Assembly (NCBI GenBank): GCA_039720395.1
Contig: CM077826.1
Location: 29,942,810 to 30,006,809 of the forward strand
Source: Liquidambar formosana
Taxonomy: Eukaryota; Streptophyta; Magnoliopsida; Saxifragales; Altingiaceae
Direction: 5' to 3'
DNA: 64,000 nt
Numbering within the stretch: position 1 is the first letter of the stretch; each line of letters starts with the position of its first letter. The translations under genes were made by a program, and so were the position numbers. Below the pieces are notes generated by a model that saw nothing but the letters and a program-made list of their open reading frames with translations, did not search any database and was not told the origin of the DNA. Shown piece after piece: positions 11,709 to 23,349 of the stretch.

Positions 11709-13350
11709 GCCCCAAACATTAGACATTTACCTGGGTCTTGCACATTCGATTGAGAAGTTGAGAGACTGAGAGAGGCTGAGAGAGGGCAAAGAGGGCAGAG
11801 GGCTTCAGTGGTTGTCGGAGGCCACCCACCACCTAGATCCGGTGAGATTTGTCGTCGGCTTGAGAAGTTACAATGCTCGATGCGGCTGTTAGCCATCAGA
11901 GACAACTCGACGCGAGAATAGAGCTCTTCGATCTGCCTGCCGTCTTCGCGATATCCACCTGTGTGAAGCTCAGAATTGGATTCGAACCTCATCTGACCCT
12001 CGACTGCCTCGACCATTCTCACGAGTCACTAGATCTAAGAACAAGAGAGGAAAATGAACAAAGTAGAAGGACAATGGAAGCTGGAGCTGCTTTCAACTAG
12101 GCCGTATGCTATTCCAGTATATGCATCTTTTTTCTTTCAAATTCAAACATATTTTGCAACTTCACATGGGCAAAAGCAATTTCTCATACGATTTGAACGA
12201 TTTCTCGTTCGAATCCAATCGATTCATTGAAATCTCATCTATCTCGTCGCATCTCGTTCGAGATCATGATAATCTCATTTGAGAGGGGTAATTCTCCCGA
12301 TATATTTGTACCGGTGGGAGATCTTGGATCGGTCAGTGGCGAGACCGAATTGTCTCGATGAGATCTCGTTCGAGACTAGCGAGACTTCGAACTCTGGTCT
12401 CTTTCTCTAAAAGATGTCGCTAGTGTTAGTCTTTTGAAGAGTTGTAAGCCAAGCCAAAATCTAACCTTGAGAGGAACGATTGCTCTCCAAATCCTTTTAG
12501 CTGGGGGAAAATGAGGGACTGTTGAATCCTCAATCAAGTAATCAAAGAAAGACTTGCAAGAAAAGCTACTGGAAGATTGACAGGTCTAAGCCCTTCTATC
12601 GGGGCTAGAAAGAGGAAGACAAACGCCCTAAATGGACACCAAAAGAGACGCCAAAGCCTTTGACTCTCTATCATTCAAATTGCGAGAGAAATGAAAGTTC
12701 CAACTAGAAGAAGTAGAATTCGAGGTGGAGCACTGTTAGCATGCGAAAGATGAAATAGAACATCCTCCCAAAAACGAATATGGACACCATCATGCAAAAT
12801 AAGACATACAATTCAAGAGCTAGGGAAGCCCTTGAGAAATAATCTTCCAAGGACATCGAAATGTTTCCCTATCTACAGCTAGAGAATCTCACAAGTTATC
12901 ATGAATACCGTACTTACTCTTGATCATAGAATGCCATAAAGAACCTTATTCAGTGGGAAATCTCCACAACCACTTACAAGTGAGAGCAATGTTCCTAGGA
13001 ATGGGGTTACCCAGACCAAGGCCACCTTTGTCCTTGGGGCGAGACACGACCTCCCAAATCACCCAATGATCTTTCTTACCTTCCCCACTACCTTCCTACA
13101 AAAAGTCTCTTTGCAATTTCTTAATCCTGTTAGCTACTTTCCTAGGGAGCTTAAAGAAGGACAAATAATAAGTAGGGATACTAGCAAGAACCGAATTCAC
13201 TAGCATAAGCCTCCCTCCTCTAAAGATATAAGCTTTATTCCAACCATCTAATCTCTTACCAATTTTTGATAAAGTAAATCTCTTATCAATTTTATCGATC
13301 ACCCCTTCCCAAAAAGTACAAGACAAAGGATTGCCTTCAAGAGGCATCAC

Positions 13351-13480
13351 ATAGTTGTGAAAAGCGCGCCAAGGCGCAGGGCCTGGACTTTGCCTTGGAC
13401 TAGGCAAGGCACTTTCCTTAAGGCACGCTTTTTGGGGCTTTTTCCAAAGCCCAAGGGCGCAAAAAAGGCGTGCTTGAGTG
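13351..13480. repeat. GCGC-rich repeat fragment at the LINE end
   Basis: A segment dense in GGCGC, AAGGC and GCGCC words ends the LINE homology abruptly, as a separate insertion would. It resembles the GCGCC-ended dispersed repeats seen in many plants. A matching far end was not found, so extent and class are uncertain. Confidence 0.35.
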
Positions 13481-14529
13481 ACCTTGCTTTTTTTTTTTTC
13501 AAAAAATAAAATCTAATTCCCTTTTCGTATTAAATATTATTCACAACCATTAGATTGAGCAAACATTTAAAAAAAAAAAAGCTAGAAATAAGGGGTAGAA
13601 ATAAACAGAACTCTAGTTTCTAGCCATAGCTGTCTTCGAACAGGCTCCGTCGCACTTGCCTCCGGCCCTCTTTAAACAAATGCGTAGCTTTCCTTCTTCT
13701 TTGATTTTATTTTCTGCTTTGTATGATTTTCATATGTTGTTGTTCTTTGATTTTATTTTCTCCATCGTATGACTTCTATTTTATTTTCTTTATACAGCAA
13801 AAGAAGAACTTCTTCTTATTCTTCTTGTACTTAGAAATTGTTTCATTTTTATCTTCTTCCAGAAAATTAATTGAAGCAAAAAATAAAAAATTGTATTATC
13901 TTCTTCTTCTTGTAATTTATATACTGAATTTATAATTTTGTCTTATCTTAATCTATATGTAGTATATTTTTTGTATTCGAAATTATTGATGCAAAAAAAT
14001 AAAAATTTAAGTGAATTAGAATTTTTACCAAAAAAATTAATTTTGGTGAATTAAAAAATAAAATTTTAGTGAACTAGAAATCTAACTAATTAATTAGTGA
14101 GTTATAGCTGCTTAGAGTTTGATTTTTTTGTTAGTTGCATTTAATAAAGTATTTTTAATTTATTTTCTTTAAATGTTGTTTACCCTTTAAACTATTAGGG
14201 GACTTTCTCATATGACTAAGATAATGTGGTTTGATGGGAAATATGACCACGCTTTCAATAATACTTCTTCTCTTGGAGTAATCTGGCCATGGTTTGGAGT
14301 GGATATCTGTATAAAAAGGAAGTGCATGGTTCGAAGCACATTTATGAATGTTTTGTTGACACACTCATTTTACTAGTTGCAGTAAAGTAACAGGACTCAT
14401 TGGGAAATTAGGGCCTTGCAAAGTTGCTTGTATGCATCATGATTATTTAAGTCTTGTTTTGCTTGTATTGGACCCTAGGTTACTTAAATATAGGTATGTG
14501 TATCAAACACATTAACATGCCACCCACAC
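13481..14529. other. AT-rich DNA, no gene recognised
   Basis: The stretch contains TTC-rich and A-rich low-complexity sequence and a few short open frames with biased composition. No domain, terminal repeat or RNA gene is supported. Confidence 0.45.
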
Positions 14530-14889
14530 ATGGTTTACTTTTAGATGGTTTTGAACCAAGCTAAATGTGTTTGGAGAATAGTGCCACATGCTATCCTTTG
14601 GTGCAGTTGGAAAGAAAGGAATTTATGCACTGTTGATGGTGTTGAAGGGTCTGTGATAGAGTTAAAGTAACTTGTGGTTCAGACCTTTTTTTGGTGGTTT
14701 TGTAGCCACTCCAATGGGGTCAATCCCTCTTTTGTTCTTTTTATAGATTCTCTTAAGTTCTAGTTTGTTTTTTCTGCCTTTTATGGTGGCTATGGCTAGT
14801 TTCTTGTATGTGACTCATGTACTTGGGCTAGGCCTTTTTTATATATTAATACAACACTTTACCTCAAAAAAAAAAAAAAAAAAAAAAAA
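14530..14889 (+). mobile_element. 5'-truncated L1-type LINE 3' end with poly(A)
   Basis: The plus strand encodes the C-terminal end of an L1 second protein (VPHAILWCSWKERNLCTVDG, with the usual W.ERN motif), then a short 3' UTR and an A tail at about 14866-14889. An in-frame stop interrupts it. The copy is only about 360 bp, typical of incomplete reverse transcription. A target-site duplication was not found with confidence. Confidence 0.75.
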
Positions 14890-15469
14890 CTGAACTCACC
14901 CAACTAGTCAGGGCATAACATTTAATCTTAGTCCTTTAGGTGATTAACATGTAGATAACTGTTTGATTATCTTTCTTTTATTTATTTATTTATTTTTTCT
15001 TTGGGACAGAGATTGACTATCTTTTGATCTGGTCACCATGTTGAAGTATTTGAATATTCTGTTCACTGATTGCTTCATTGGAACATGAAATTTTATTATG
15101 TGTTTCATGTGGTCTTGGATTTTGCTCATGGTTCTTGCTAATATCAACAAGAAATTTATTTCATCCTTTGCTTATGCTGTGCTATGTGTGGCTCCTATAG
15201 TCATGTGTAAAGCATGAATATGGCTTGAGTACCAAGAATGTGTGTGTGCTGAATTTATCCCATGGGGTACAAAAAAGCAACTGTGAAAGACAGGGCTTTA
15301 AGCAGGCCTTCTCACTGTTGTTTCTTTTCTGTTTTCTTTGTGCAGTTAAAAATGAATTGTTTGCTTCTAACTACAGCATCTGCTTCCCATCTTTTTTTAC
15401 GGGTAGGAAACAGAACCTTGCAAATAACATAAATTTTTTGCAAACAGATTCCTAGCAAGGGGATAAAAA

Positions 15470-17762
15470 ATGATATGGAAGAGAGTTATTCTGCGAAAAC
15501 TTCTGAGGAAGAAACTGACTGAGAAAGAGAAAAACCTTTCTATGTTCTTGGATCAGAGAATCGACCCTGTTGGCATTCAAATGAAGCGAAAGAGAGAAGA
15601 TTTCAACATTATGGACCAGAGAATTGACATTGCAAGGAAGCGAAGTAGAAAAGACTTCGACACCATGGATCAAACTGTTGATGCAATGGATCGGATCTCA
15701 CAGTTGCCCGAACCCATTATCCATCACATCCTGTCTTTCCTCCATACGGAAGATGCAGCTCGAACCAGTATCTTGTCCAAGAAATGGAAACAAATGTGGG
15801 AATCATTCCCCATTTTGGATTTTGATCAACGCTACTTTCAAGTGCAAGACGGAGAACAGCATGGTTCCTCCAAAGAGAAAATTCAGGAAATCCAAAACAA
15901 TAAGAAGTTCCGGAATTTTGTTGATTACTGTTTGCAGAGTCGCCTCGAGCAAAAGTTTAGTATACAGAAATTCAGGCTCTATATTGCCTCGTTTGATTCA
16001 GAATTGGCTCCCCATATGAATCGGTGGATAAGTTTCGCAAATGAAAACAATGTCAAAGAGCTAGATCTCCATGTCCAAGTCAAGAAGTATAGACGTTACA
16101 GTTTGCCTCAGACTGTTCTTACTGCCAAAACAATAACTGAATTGAGTTTATATGGATGTAAGTTGAAAACTTGCAATGATGTACAGCTCTCTTATCTGCA
16201 AAAGTTGTGTTTGAAAAAAATCTATGTTGGTGGACAGAAAATCCAGAATTTGATCCGTAGTTGCCCTTTGATTGAGGATTTAAGACTCATATCCTGTAAT
16301 GGGTTGAGAAAACTGGAGGTTTCGACTCTTCTTAGACTCAATAGGGTTGAGGTGCACCTCTGCCATGGACTTAAGGCAGTTAATATTGAAGCACCAGATC
16401 TTCAAACTTTTTGGTTTTATCGGAAGAAATCTATGAGGCCATGTGAAATCAACTTGGCCACTTGTAAATCTCTGAAAAGATTGGCATTAGAGGATCCCAA
16501 CATGACAGATGAGTTGTTTCAAAAACAGCTTTTTAATTTTCCCATCCTTGAGCAGTTGGTCCTAAGCAAATGTAGTAGCTTGGAAAATATTCAGATATTG
16601 AGTCAACACCTTAAGAGTCTAACCTTGAGAGGGTGTAAGAATTTGGTGGAGGCTGAGATTGATTCTCCGAATCTACTTACATTTGAGTATGATGGTGATA
16701 AATTGCCCTTCTCTTCTATGATTCCTTCAGGTCTACTGGAAGCCAAACTTTCTTTTGAATCATTACAAAAAGCTAAGCTTGGATTTTGCTATGGAGATGA
16801 TGACTTTCTTTGGTTTGCGAAATTGCGGGGTTTTCTTGCAAAGCTCAATCATTCAGGAGGTTTGAAATTGGTTGTTCGCTCTAAGAAGGTATATATTATT
16901 ATTTTTAAAAGTATAAATTACTATCGATTTTATAACATTCTTTTTTATATATTTAAAATTTTGCTTGTCATGGTTTATTTAGAATGTGATTATTCATGAA
17001 GACTTGGGAGAAATCTTGCTTCCTCCACTCTACAATCTCAAGCTTGAAATAATCAAATCATCAATGAGTTTCAAAGATCTATTAGAGTATCTATTACGGA
17101 CACATCACCCCGAGACTCTATGTATAGTATCATCTTCCACCTCCAAATTTATTGAGGTATTATGGTTTTTATTTATTTATTTTATTTCATATAAATATTA
17201 AGTTCTTCACTATCTTTGGAGAAATAACATATCTGTAGACTCTGAATTGTGCATTTGGTTAAGTCCGTCTCTCTCTCTCACTCTCTCTCTCTCACGCGCT
17301 GACGCTGGCGTCATGTTCATATTCTTCCAGTGTTTTATAGTGTAGCTCTTATTCTTTGCAAGATACCTTTATGTAGCCTAAGAATGTGTTTACCAAAGAA
17401 AAAAATTTTAAAGGAAAAGAAAAAGAAAGCATAAAAATACACAATTTTTTGGAGCTTTATGATAACTATGTTCTCATTTTGCCTTTTTTTGGTTGTTGCT
17501 AAGTAAGAAGAAATGACCTTGATTCCTCATTGTTCTTGAATTACAGTTAATACATGAGAAACTTATGAACAGAGAAGAGGATACGAACTGTTGCAGATAC
17601 TATTCAAAGAAATGTTGGCGGCATTACTTGAAAGATGTTGAGATCGAGAACTTCGAAGTAACTGAAGATATTAAGAACCCTAGTTGGAATGCTTGGTTGA
17701 AGTCAATTCCAACTCATCTATGTCAGACAACTAGTTTTAGATTGAAATGGAATTCTCATTAG
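15470..17762 (+). CDS. F-box/LRR-type protein, three exons
   Basis: Predicted exons are 15470-16888, 16983-17156 and 17547-17762, joined at AAG|GT...TAG|AAT and GAG|GT...CAG|TTA. All introns are in phase 0 and give about 602 residues. An F-box lies at residues 74-112 (RISQLPEPIIHHILSFLHTE, then SILSKKWKQMW), the Skp1-binding part of an SCF ubiquitin ligase. It is followed by degenerate leucine-rich repeats (recurring L..L.L..C patterns such as LIEDLRLISC, LEQLVLSKC, LKSLTLRGC) that usually bind the substrate. No FBD domain is recognisable. Before the F-box are two basic, nuclear-signal-like clusters inside an imperfect repeat. The first ATG is used here; the ATGs at residues 38, 48, 66 or 73 are also possible starts. 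The substrate is unknown. Confidence 0.85.
17268..17293. repeat. CT microsatellite in F-box intron 2
   Basis: An almost pure CT dinucleotide run within the intron at 17157-17546. Confidence 0.8.
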
Positions 17763-18399
17763 CATGGTGGGAATGCTTTATACGATTGGAACCTTGTCAT
17801 CGTTGGCTATCTTTTCATTGATTGGAACCTCATTGTCCTTGTTTAACTCGCTAGTATGTTATGGGATCTAGTAATATGGGTTTATTTATTTATTGTTTAA
17901 TTGTTTAATCATTTATTTTTTATTTAGCAGGAATCTGTTTTCTACAGATTGGCAAGTCGTTACAAAATGTCTGCCACTGTACATATTATGAAAAATTTCA
18001 ACGTAACTTACCCACACAGATAGTAGAGAAATTTTCCCACTTATCATGACGAGTGAGCTTGGTCTTCTTCAACAAGTTAAAGATTCTAGTGGCCGGTGGT
18101 TCCATATCTGTTGTCGTGACATCAGAGTCTCAATTGGGGTGCACATTAGGTTTTTAAAAAACAACTTTGCAATATCGGATATATAATTCTTCTAGCAGAA
18201 TGAAGGCTCTGGTGTTAGTCATATGGTCCCGAAATTACCCTGCCTTCGTTTAGGAATGCCAAGAAAAGCTTTGTTACGGCGAGGTGCCCATTGCACAGCT
18301 TGTTTTGAATGCCATGAAAAAGCTGCTCACAGGGAAAACAGAAATGTGAAGTTATATACTAATCAAACTGAGAACTAGACCGTTCACATTAGCAAATTA
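17763..18399 (+). other. Downstream region of the F-box gene
   Basis: Probable 3' UTR and flank. Some stretches are less AT-rich (about 18040-18340), but no sustained open frame or known domain was recognised. Confidence 0.4.
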
Positions 18400-18732
18400 G
18401 GGTTTGTTTGGGTGTCCAATTCGAAATTAAGCAATTCAATAAATTTTATAGTGTTGAATGCATAAATCTATTACCTTGGATTATAATATTTTTATAAGAA
18501 TAGGAGTCTATCATTATAGTTGATGTTATAGAATCAATTTTTAGGAATTGATGAAATGTCACTATTTTGAATTTTGAATTTTGAATTTTGAATTTTGAAT
18601 TTTGAATTTTATTTGTGATGATGACTATCATTTACTCTTGAATTTGTCAATTCAAGGTGCGGAAAAATTCGGAAGGTGATGGATTATGCCCTTTAACATT
18701 ATGTAAAATTTCTTGAACACCCAAACAAGCCT
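18400..18732. mobile_element. Tourist-type (PIF/Harbinger) MITE, 333 bp
   Basis: The left end begins GGGTTTGTTTGGGTGT and the complement of the right end begins AGGCTTGTTTGGGTGT. The 3-bp direct repeat TTA flanks both sides (18397-18399, 18733-18735), the Harbinger target. It holds a short array of the 7-mer GAATTTT. Non-coding. Confidence 0.75.
18564..18612. repeat. 7-bp minisatellite (GAATTTT)n inside the MITE
   Basis: About seven head-to-tail copies of GAATTTT, nearly perfect. Confidence 0.85.
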
Positions 18733-19053
18733 TTAATGTTTTCCAGTGGCAAATTTCAATAAACCTGTAATTGTAGTGTAAAGACTTTCATGTATTCGGT
18801 CAGCTATTTAACATAAAGATTTTTAAGATGCACAACAGATGGTGGAGACCTGAATTCAAGAGCTCTCCCATTTTATAGCAATGGAATGGAGATGAGAGAT
18901 GTTAGGACTGAAATAAGTGGCACTCTATAGACAGCATGGAGTTGTGTTGGAGCAATCCAGGGGTGTTCCTAACAATTACTAGGTTGGTCAGAATCCAATC
19001 CTAGGTCTACCTTGGGTTAGTTGCCCTTTCTTGCTTGTAGACACTAACTAATT

Positions 19054-19156
19054 GTTTGTTTGGTAGGAATTGGAATGGAATGAGATTTCAATGATGAACC
19101 ATTGTAACGTGGGAGAGGAGAGGATTCTATTCCATTCTGATTTCAGCCAAACAAAG
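19054..19156. repeat. Short inverted repeat with TTTGTTTGG ends
   Basis: The left end carries TTGTTTGTTTGGTAGGAATT and the complement of the right end carries CTTTGTTTGGCTGAAATC. GGAATGGAAT-like words occur in both arms. It is probably a small MITE; the TSD is unresolved. Confidence 0.45.
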
Positions 19157-19598
19157 TATGGATGTAGCTCTCCGCCACGAATTCTTCCCTTTGCAGAGAT
19201 GGCCACTTTCCACTCCGGCCTCATTGACGACACTTTTGCCGTCTTTGCCGCCACGGCTTCCAACTAACAATCACTCTCTATTTCTCGCTCTCCACTTGAA
19301 CTCGCAAAACTACGACACCATAATTCAAATCTTGAGGCGAGGATCCAAGGAAGCAAACCGGATCATGTTTTAAGCGGGCCATGTCTTGTTCACCCAAACT
19401 CAAATCATTCAAATCTTGTGTCCACAAAAGGTATAAAATCCGCGAACACCATTGAACCATCTACACCAGTAGAACTCACCCACATAGGCTTTTCAATTCC
19501 CTCCCGAAATCAGCTTCCAGTATCACCCAACTCTTTTAGACACTCAAGAAACTTGATATAAGTACTCTTGTTCACCTTCTATTTCGTGGACGAATTTA

Positions 19599-19859
19599 CT
19601 ATTCCCTCTCTGTCGCACAAAGATAGACTAAGTTTGATAAAATACGCAATTTAAGATCATTGCATTGATTTCTCATTTATTAAACTCCATCTTTCCAAAA
19701 GCATCATCTCCTCCTTGGTGTTGAAAGTAATTATTGAAATAACAAAGGAAGATAGTGTAGAGAAGTTTAAAAAATTTATGATTTGACTTTTCAGAATAGA
19801 CACACATTTTGGGATAGGAAAAGTAGCAAAAATGGCCAATATTTATAGGACGGACCTGA
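19599..19859. mobile_element. Stowaway-like (mariner) MITE
   Basis: The left end (TTCCCTCTCTGTCGCACAAA) and the complement of the right end (TCAGGTCCGTCCTATAAA) resemble the CTCCCTCCGTCCCA-type ends of Stowaway elements. TA dinucleotides sit next to both ends. Its interior (around GAAAGTAATTATTGAAA) is related, in reverse orientation, to the element at 25495-25785. Confidence 0.55.
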
Positions 19860-20754
19860 TATAGCCCATGAGTGCCAAGTGGAATTTCAACTGAAAAATT
19901 ATTTGTTAATTCAAAAGAAAAAAAAAAAAAAAAGGATGGATTAGCAAAAATTTCCTACTCAAATTGGTGGAATTTCTCTGTTTGACTATGAAAGGGTCAA
20001 ATCTAGATAAAAAATTTTCATGAATTAGATGAGAATTTCATAAAATTTATCTATTAGAGATAGAAAATTCACTCTCTGACTTCAGCATGCAGATAATCTA
20101 ATATGTAGACATCATTTTTTTTTTTCTTTTTTTGTTATAATACATAATTTCCTGTTCTTCATGAATATTGTTTAATTCGAAAGTCTTGACGAGCATATTT
20201 TAAAGATATAAATTTGTTGAAAACCAATATGTAAAATAAAAGTTATAATATTGTAAAGTTCAAAAAACAACTAAGGTAAAAGATAGTTGCAAAAGGGTAA
20301 ATCCATATTTCAAAACATGCCACGTCAGTTGTGATACTCTATAGAGCGATTTTTTGTGGATGTATAAAGCACCACCTTTATTTTATTCATCATGGTGTGT
20401 AAGCTTTAGAACTTGTGAGGTCATTGGATGGAATCAGGATAATTAATTATCAAAAAGGAACACATTTGATAAATGATGACATATTGGAATATAGATTTGG
20501 ATTCTAATTATGACATTTGACTTCCAAGATTGGTGGCCAGCTCACGTCTTTGGATCGAGAATTGGAATGTAATTCCATCCGTTACCAAAGGTTTAATGTG
20601 GTGCGAATAAGTGCTGTTTGGTGCACAATTATCAAATAGTTGCTGACGTATAAAGCAAAAGCAAAAGCAAAAGCAAAAGTCATGGAATCACATACCGCAT
20701 CAGGTCTCCCGCTTTGTTCTCTATATCAACGGTTACCACCCACTCTCCACCCCA
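19860..20754. other. Intergenic DNA upstream of the lectin promoter
   Basis: AT-rich, no coding sequence. It contains a six-base tandem repeat (GCAAAA)5 at about 20655-20685. Confidence 0.5.
20655..20685. repeat. (GCAAAA)n microsatellite
   Basis: Five perfect copies of GCAAAA in a row. Confidence 0.85.
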
Positions 20755-20835
20755 CTATAACAATAGCATCCTCCCTCTGATACTTCAGTTTGCTCCTCAC
20801 GTTCATCTCTACTCCAGCTATCCCTGCTCCATATG
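20752..20835 (+). promoter_or_regulatory. Candidate promoter and first exon of the lectin gene
   Basis: CACTATAACAATAG at about 20752 may be a TATA box. Some 80 bp later an ATG at 20833-20835 is followed at once by a splice donor (ATG|GTATGA). The lectin's second exon begins in the matching phase after TATAG at 24663 and reads GAA GGC GGG, so joining would give a protein starting MEGGKDHK. The intron would be 3828 bp. This is inference: no other suitable ATG was found close upstream of the lectin exon, but another first exon is possible. Confidence 0.4.
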
Positions 20836-21917
20836 GTATGAAATCCACTACTCTCTTTATTTTTGCGTCCTACTTAAATTCTTATCATTCAAGGTTTCTT
20901 CTATGGGCTGGGCCGGAGATACTGAGAGCTGGTGAGTGGGGTCGGCTGGCTCACCTGACTTTCTTTCTTTTTTTCTTTATTTTTTTTTTCAATTTATATT
21001 TATAATTTTTTTGCTACTCACAAATTTAGCCCTTCTCAATTTTTTGTTACCCCTTCGTAATAAATTTCTTTTGACCCCGTTTTCTTTTACAAATTTCCTC
21101 ATTTTGTTCCTATTTAAATTTTATTTTCGGCCTACATTTTCTTATTTTCATCACTTTCTTTTGATCTTTTTTCCATTTTAATTATTCTTTTTATTTTCAT
21201 CAACTTGATTTTTTTGCGTGCCAGACCTATGTGGGAAGACTTTCTAAACTAATGGTGGGTTTTACAAAATATGAATTAGAAATAATTTACCTAGAAACTT
21301 GTGTAAGATTTTGTGTAAAAAATTGTATATGTGAATCTTAATCCATATATTTTTACATATACACATAACCAATTTTGTTAGGACGTGCGATGCATGGGGG
21401 TTGTAACCCCTTATGTTGGTGAGTTTTGGGATACAACTCATAATACATGATGTTCATATAACTTACATCAGTACATTCTCATAAGATTGGATCCAGAGTG
21501 TATGTATATATATATATATACTTCTCTTCTAATTGTTTATCGATAAGAAATAATTCATTATTAGATTTTTTTTTTCTTTTTTTTTGTGAAGTACGAAAAA
21601 AATTATAATAAGAGAAAGGTTGTAGCCACACTTGGAAGAAGGATAAACGTCTAAAAATCAGTCAAAGTTTAGCAGTCGGACTAAATTTGTGGCTCCGCTC
21701 TTGTCTTTGAGTTCGCATGCATCCTGTATGTCACGAAATTTGATAAATTGTCAAATTATGAAAATTCTTTCTGTTAAATGTTCTCCGTGTTAAAAGTCAT
21801 CTTTAAATCCATGATCATGAGCTACCATTCGGTCAAGATGACTGTGGCCAACAAATTTTCGTCATTTGAATCATACCTGTCTTCTAACAATCTGATTGAA
21901 TGGTTAAACGGAAAAAG

Positions 21918-22625
21918 AAAAAACACTTTAATACCCCTAAACTTTGGATCAGTTTCAATGTAGTAATCGAATGATTTATTTATTTATTTATTTCTTAGTA
22001 CACGAGGTTTACTTGGTTAAGTCATGTGGTTCCTACACTCATCTAAACGGTTGATAGAAAAGCCACATAGCATCCCGTGTGTCAGGTAATTAAAACCCAT
22101 CAACTGGCTTGTACTTTAGATTACGTTTCAATTTATTTAATACTAGAACTAAAAAATTTCTAATTTCATATTAAAACTATACTTGTATCAATTTAGTTCA
22201 ACATTTAAGTTTTAACATTTTGTTTCTTTAAAAATATCTCGCTTTCATAAAAGATTTTATTTTTTCTTTTCCTAGAAAACAAAAATGCTGATGGGAACAT
22301 AATTGTATACAACTTTCAAAGTACACAGCCACAAAAATGTTGTACAAGCTTTTATACACAAAATAAAATAAAATAAAAAATTGAAATTTCTTAGACATAA
22401 GTTTTGGACCACATTTGTATTAATATGCTTTGGGAAGGAAATTAGAAAATTTTTAGTTCAAGTACTAAATTGAAACGTAATCTAATGTGAGTTCTAATTT
22501 CTTTGATGAGCTTTTAACTATATGACATGTGGGATGCTACATGGTTTTATCGTGACCTATTTAGCCCAATTTCGGGGTAGGGACTATATTGCTTTACTAA
22601 GTAAACTTTGGGTATCAAATTGAAT
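21918..22625. mobile_element. Large foldback element with long inverted arms
   Basis: The central arms are clear: TTAGATTACGTTTCAATT at about 22118 recurs inverted as AATTGAAACGTAATCTAA near 22471. The flanking 40 bp also matches inverted (around TTTCTAATTTC/GAAATTAGAAA). Outer arms (CACTTTAATACCCCTAAACT at 21922, and an inverted relative near 22605) extend the palindrome to about 0.7 kb with more divergence. Non-coding. Long arms suggest a Mutator-type or foldback MITE. Confidence 0.55.
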
Positions 22626-22849
22626 ATATATATAGATGATCTGGTAAGCACATGCTAATATAACTTATATTAACACCTGCATTGAAAGTTTTACCGTGTT
22701 CATTAGTGGGATATGAGATACATTGGACCAATGCAAAGGATACAAACCCCCAATGCATGGTGCTGATATAATTTATATCAACATATGCTAATGAGAGCAT
22801 AACTGTATGTGTATATATAGTAAGTAACGATATATCCTATCAACACATG

Positions 22850-23335
22850 TTTATTATCCGGACCGGATCGAATTAATTCGGGACCTCACAAATTGGATTG
22901 AAACTGAACTGAAAATTGTATTGGATTAGACCGGACCAACAAAAACAGTCTGGTTCTCGGTTTTTTTTTTTGTTTTTGTGTTTGATTTTTTTGTAAAAGG
23001 TAATAAATTTATTGAAAGTATTATTATTTATTCAATAATACTTATATATGGAGTATAATATATTAATATAAACATATAATTATATATATAATCATATATA
23101 TATATCTATATATATATATATTTATTTTAATTTTTTTCGTAATTCAAGGATTCGGTCCGGGCCGGTTATAAAACCTCCTAAACCGTGGATTGGATCGAAT
23201 TCATCGGTTTTTAAAAATTTGTCCTAAGAACCAAACTGGTTACTATTTGGATTGGACCGGACCGGACTAAATTGCACAGAACGGTTCGATTCTTGGGTCT
23301 ATCCCGAACCATTTTGCACTCCTAATATTAATACC
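22850..23335. repeat. CCGG/GGACC-rich repeat with AT microsatellites
   Basis: Words such as CCGGACCGGA, GGTTCGG and CCGAACC recur in both orientations at the two ends (22858-22940 and 23145-23310), around an AT-repeat core at 23040-23125. This fits a non-autonomous transposon of a type common in plants. Ends and TSD are unresolved. Confidence 0.4.
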
Positions 23336-23349
23336 CATTCCGTTTTCCT

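Larger units (their letters stand above)
7137..12396 (-). mobile_element. hAT transposon, 5260 bp, with terminal repeats and 8-bp TSD
   Basis: The left end begins CATGGTTCAAAGTCTCGG and the complement of the right end begins CAGAGTTCGAAGTCTCG. Perfect 8-bp duplications GTCTCTTT flank it at 7129-7136 and 12397-12404. Subterminal regions are rich in the motif TCTCG and its complement, as in hAT transposase-binding regions. A degenerate transposase lies on the minus strand. A 104-bp tandem duplication (11506-11609 and 11610-11708) sits in the 5' non-coding part. The element interrupts the LINE at 6264-13350 between its zinc-finger and reverse-transcriptase ends. The perfect TSD suggests the insertion is not very old, but the transposase is already broken. 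Confidence 0.92.
6264..13350 (-). mobile_element. L1-type LINE remnant split by two hAT-family insertions
   Basis: Three blocks read on the minus strand form one LINE. At 12405-13350 the protein has the end of the reverse transcriptase and the linker typical of plant L1 (GWNKAYIFRGGRLMLVNSVL, SIPTYYLSFFKLP). At 6963-7128 lies the zinc-binding zf-RVT segment (CVLCKRSNESANHLFLHY). At 6264-6776 lies the C-terminal tail (LWEIWLERNA, LWDRVRFFASLWA), followed by an A-rich 3' tail seen as T-rich DNA at about 6264-6290. The frame is broken by stops and indels, and the 5' half is missing. The gaps are filled exactly by the hAT MITE (6785-6962) and the hAT element (7137-12396), so the LINE was there first. 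Upstream of 13350 the LINE ends against a GCGC-rich repeat. Confidence 0.85.
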
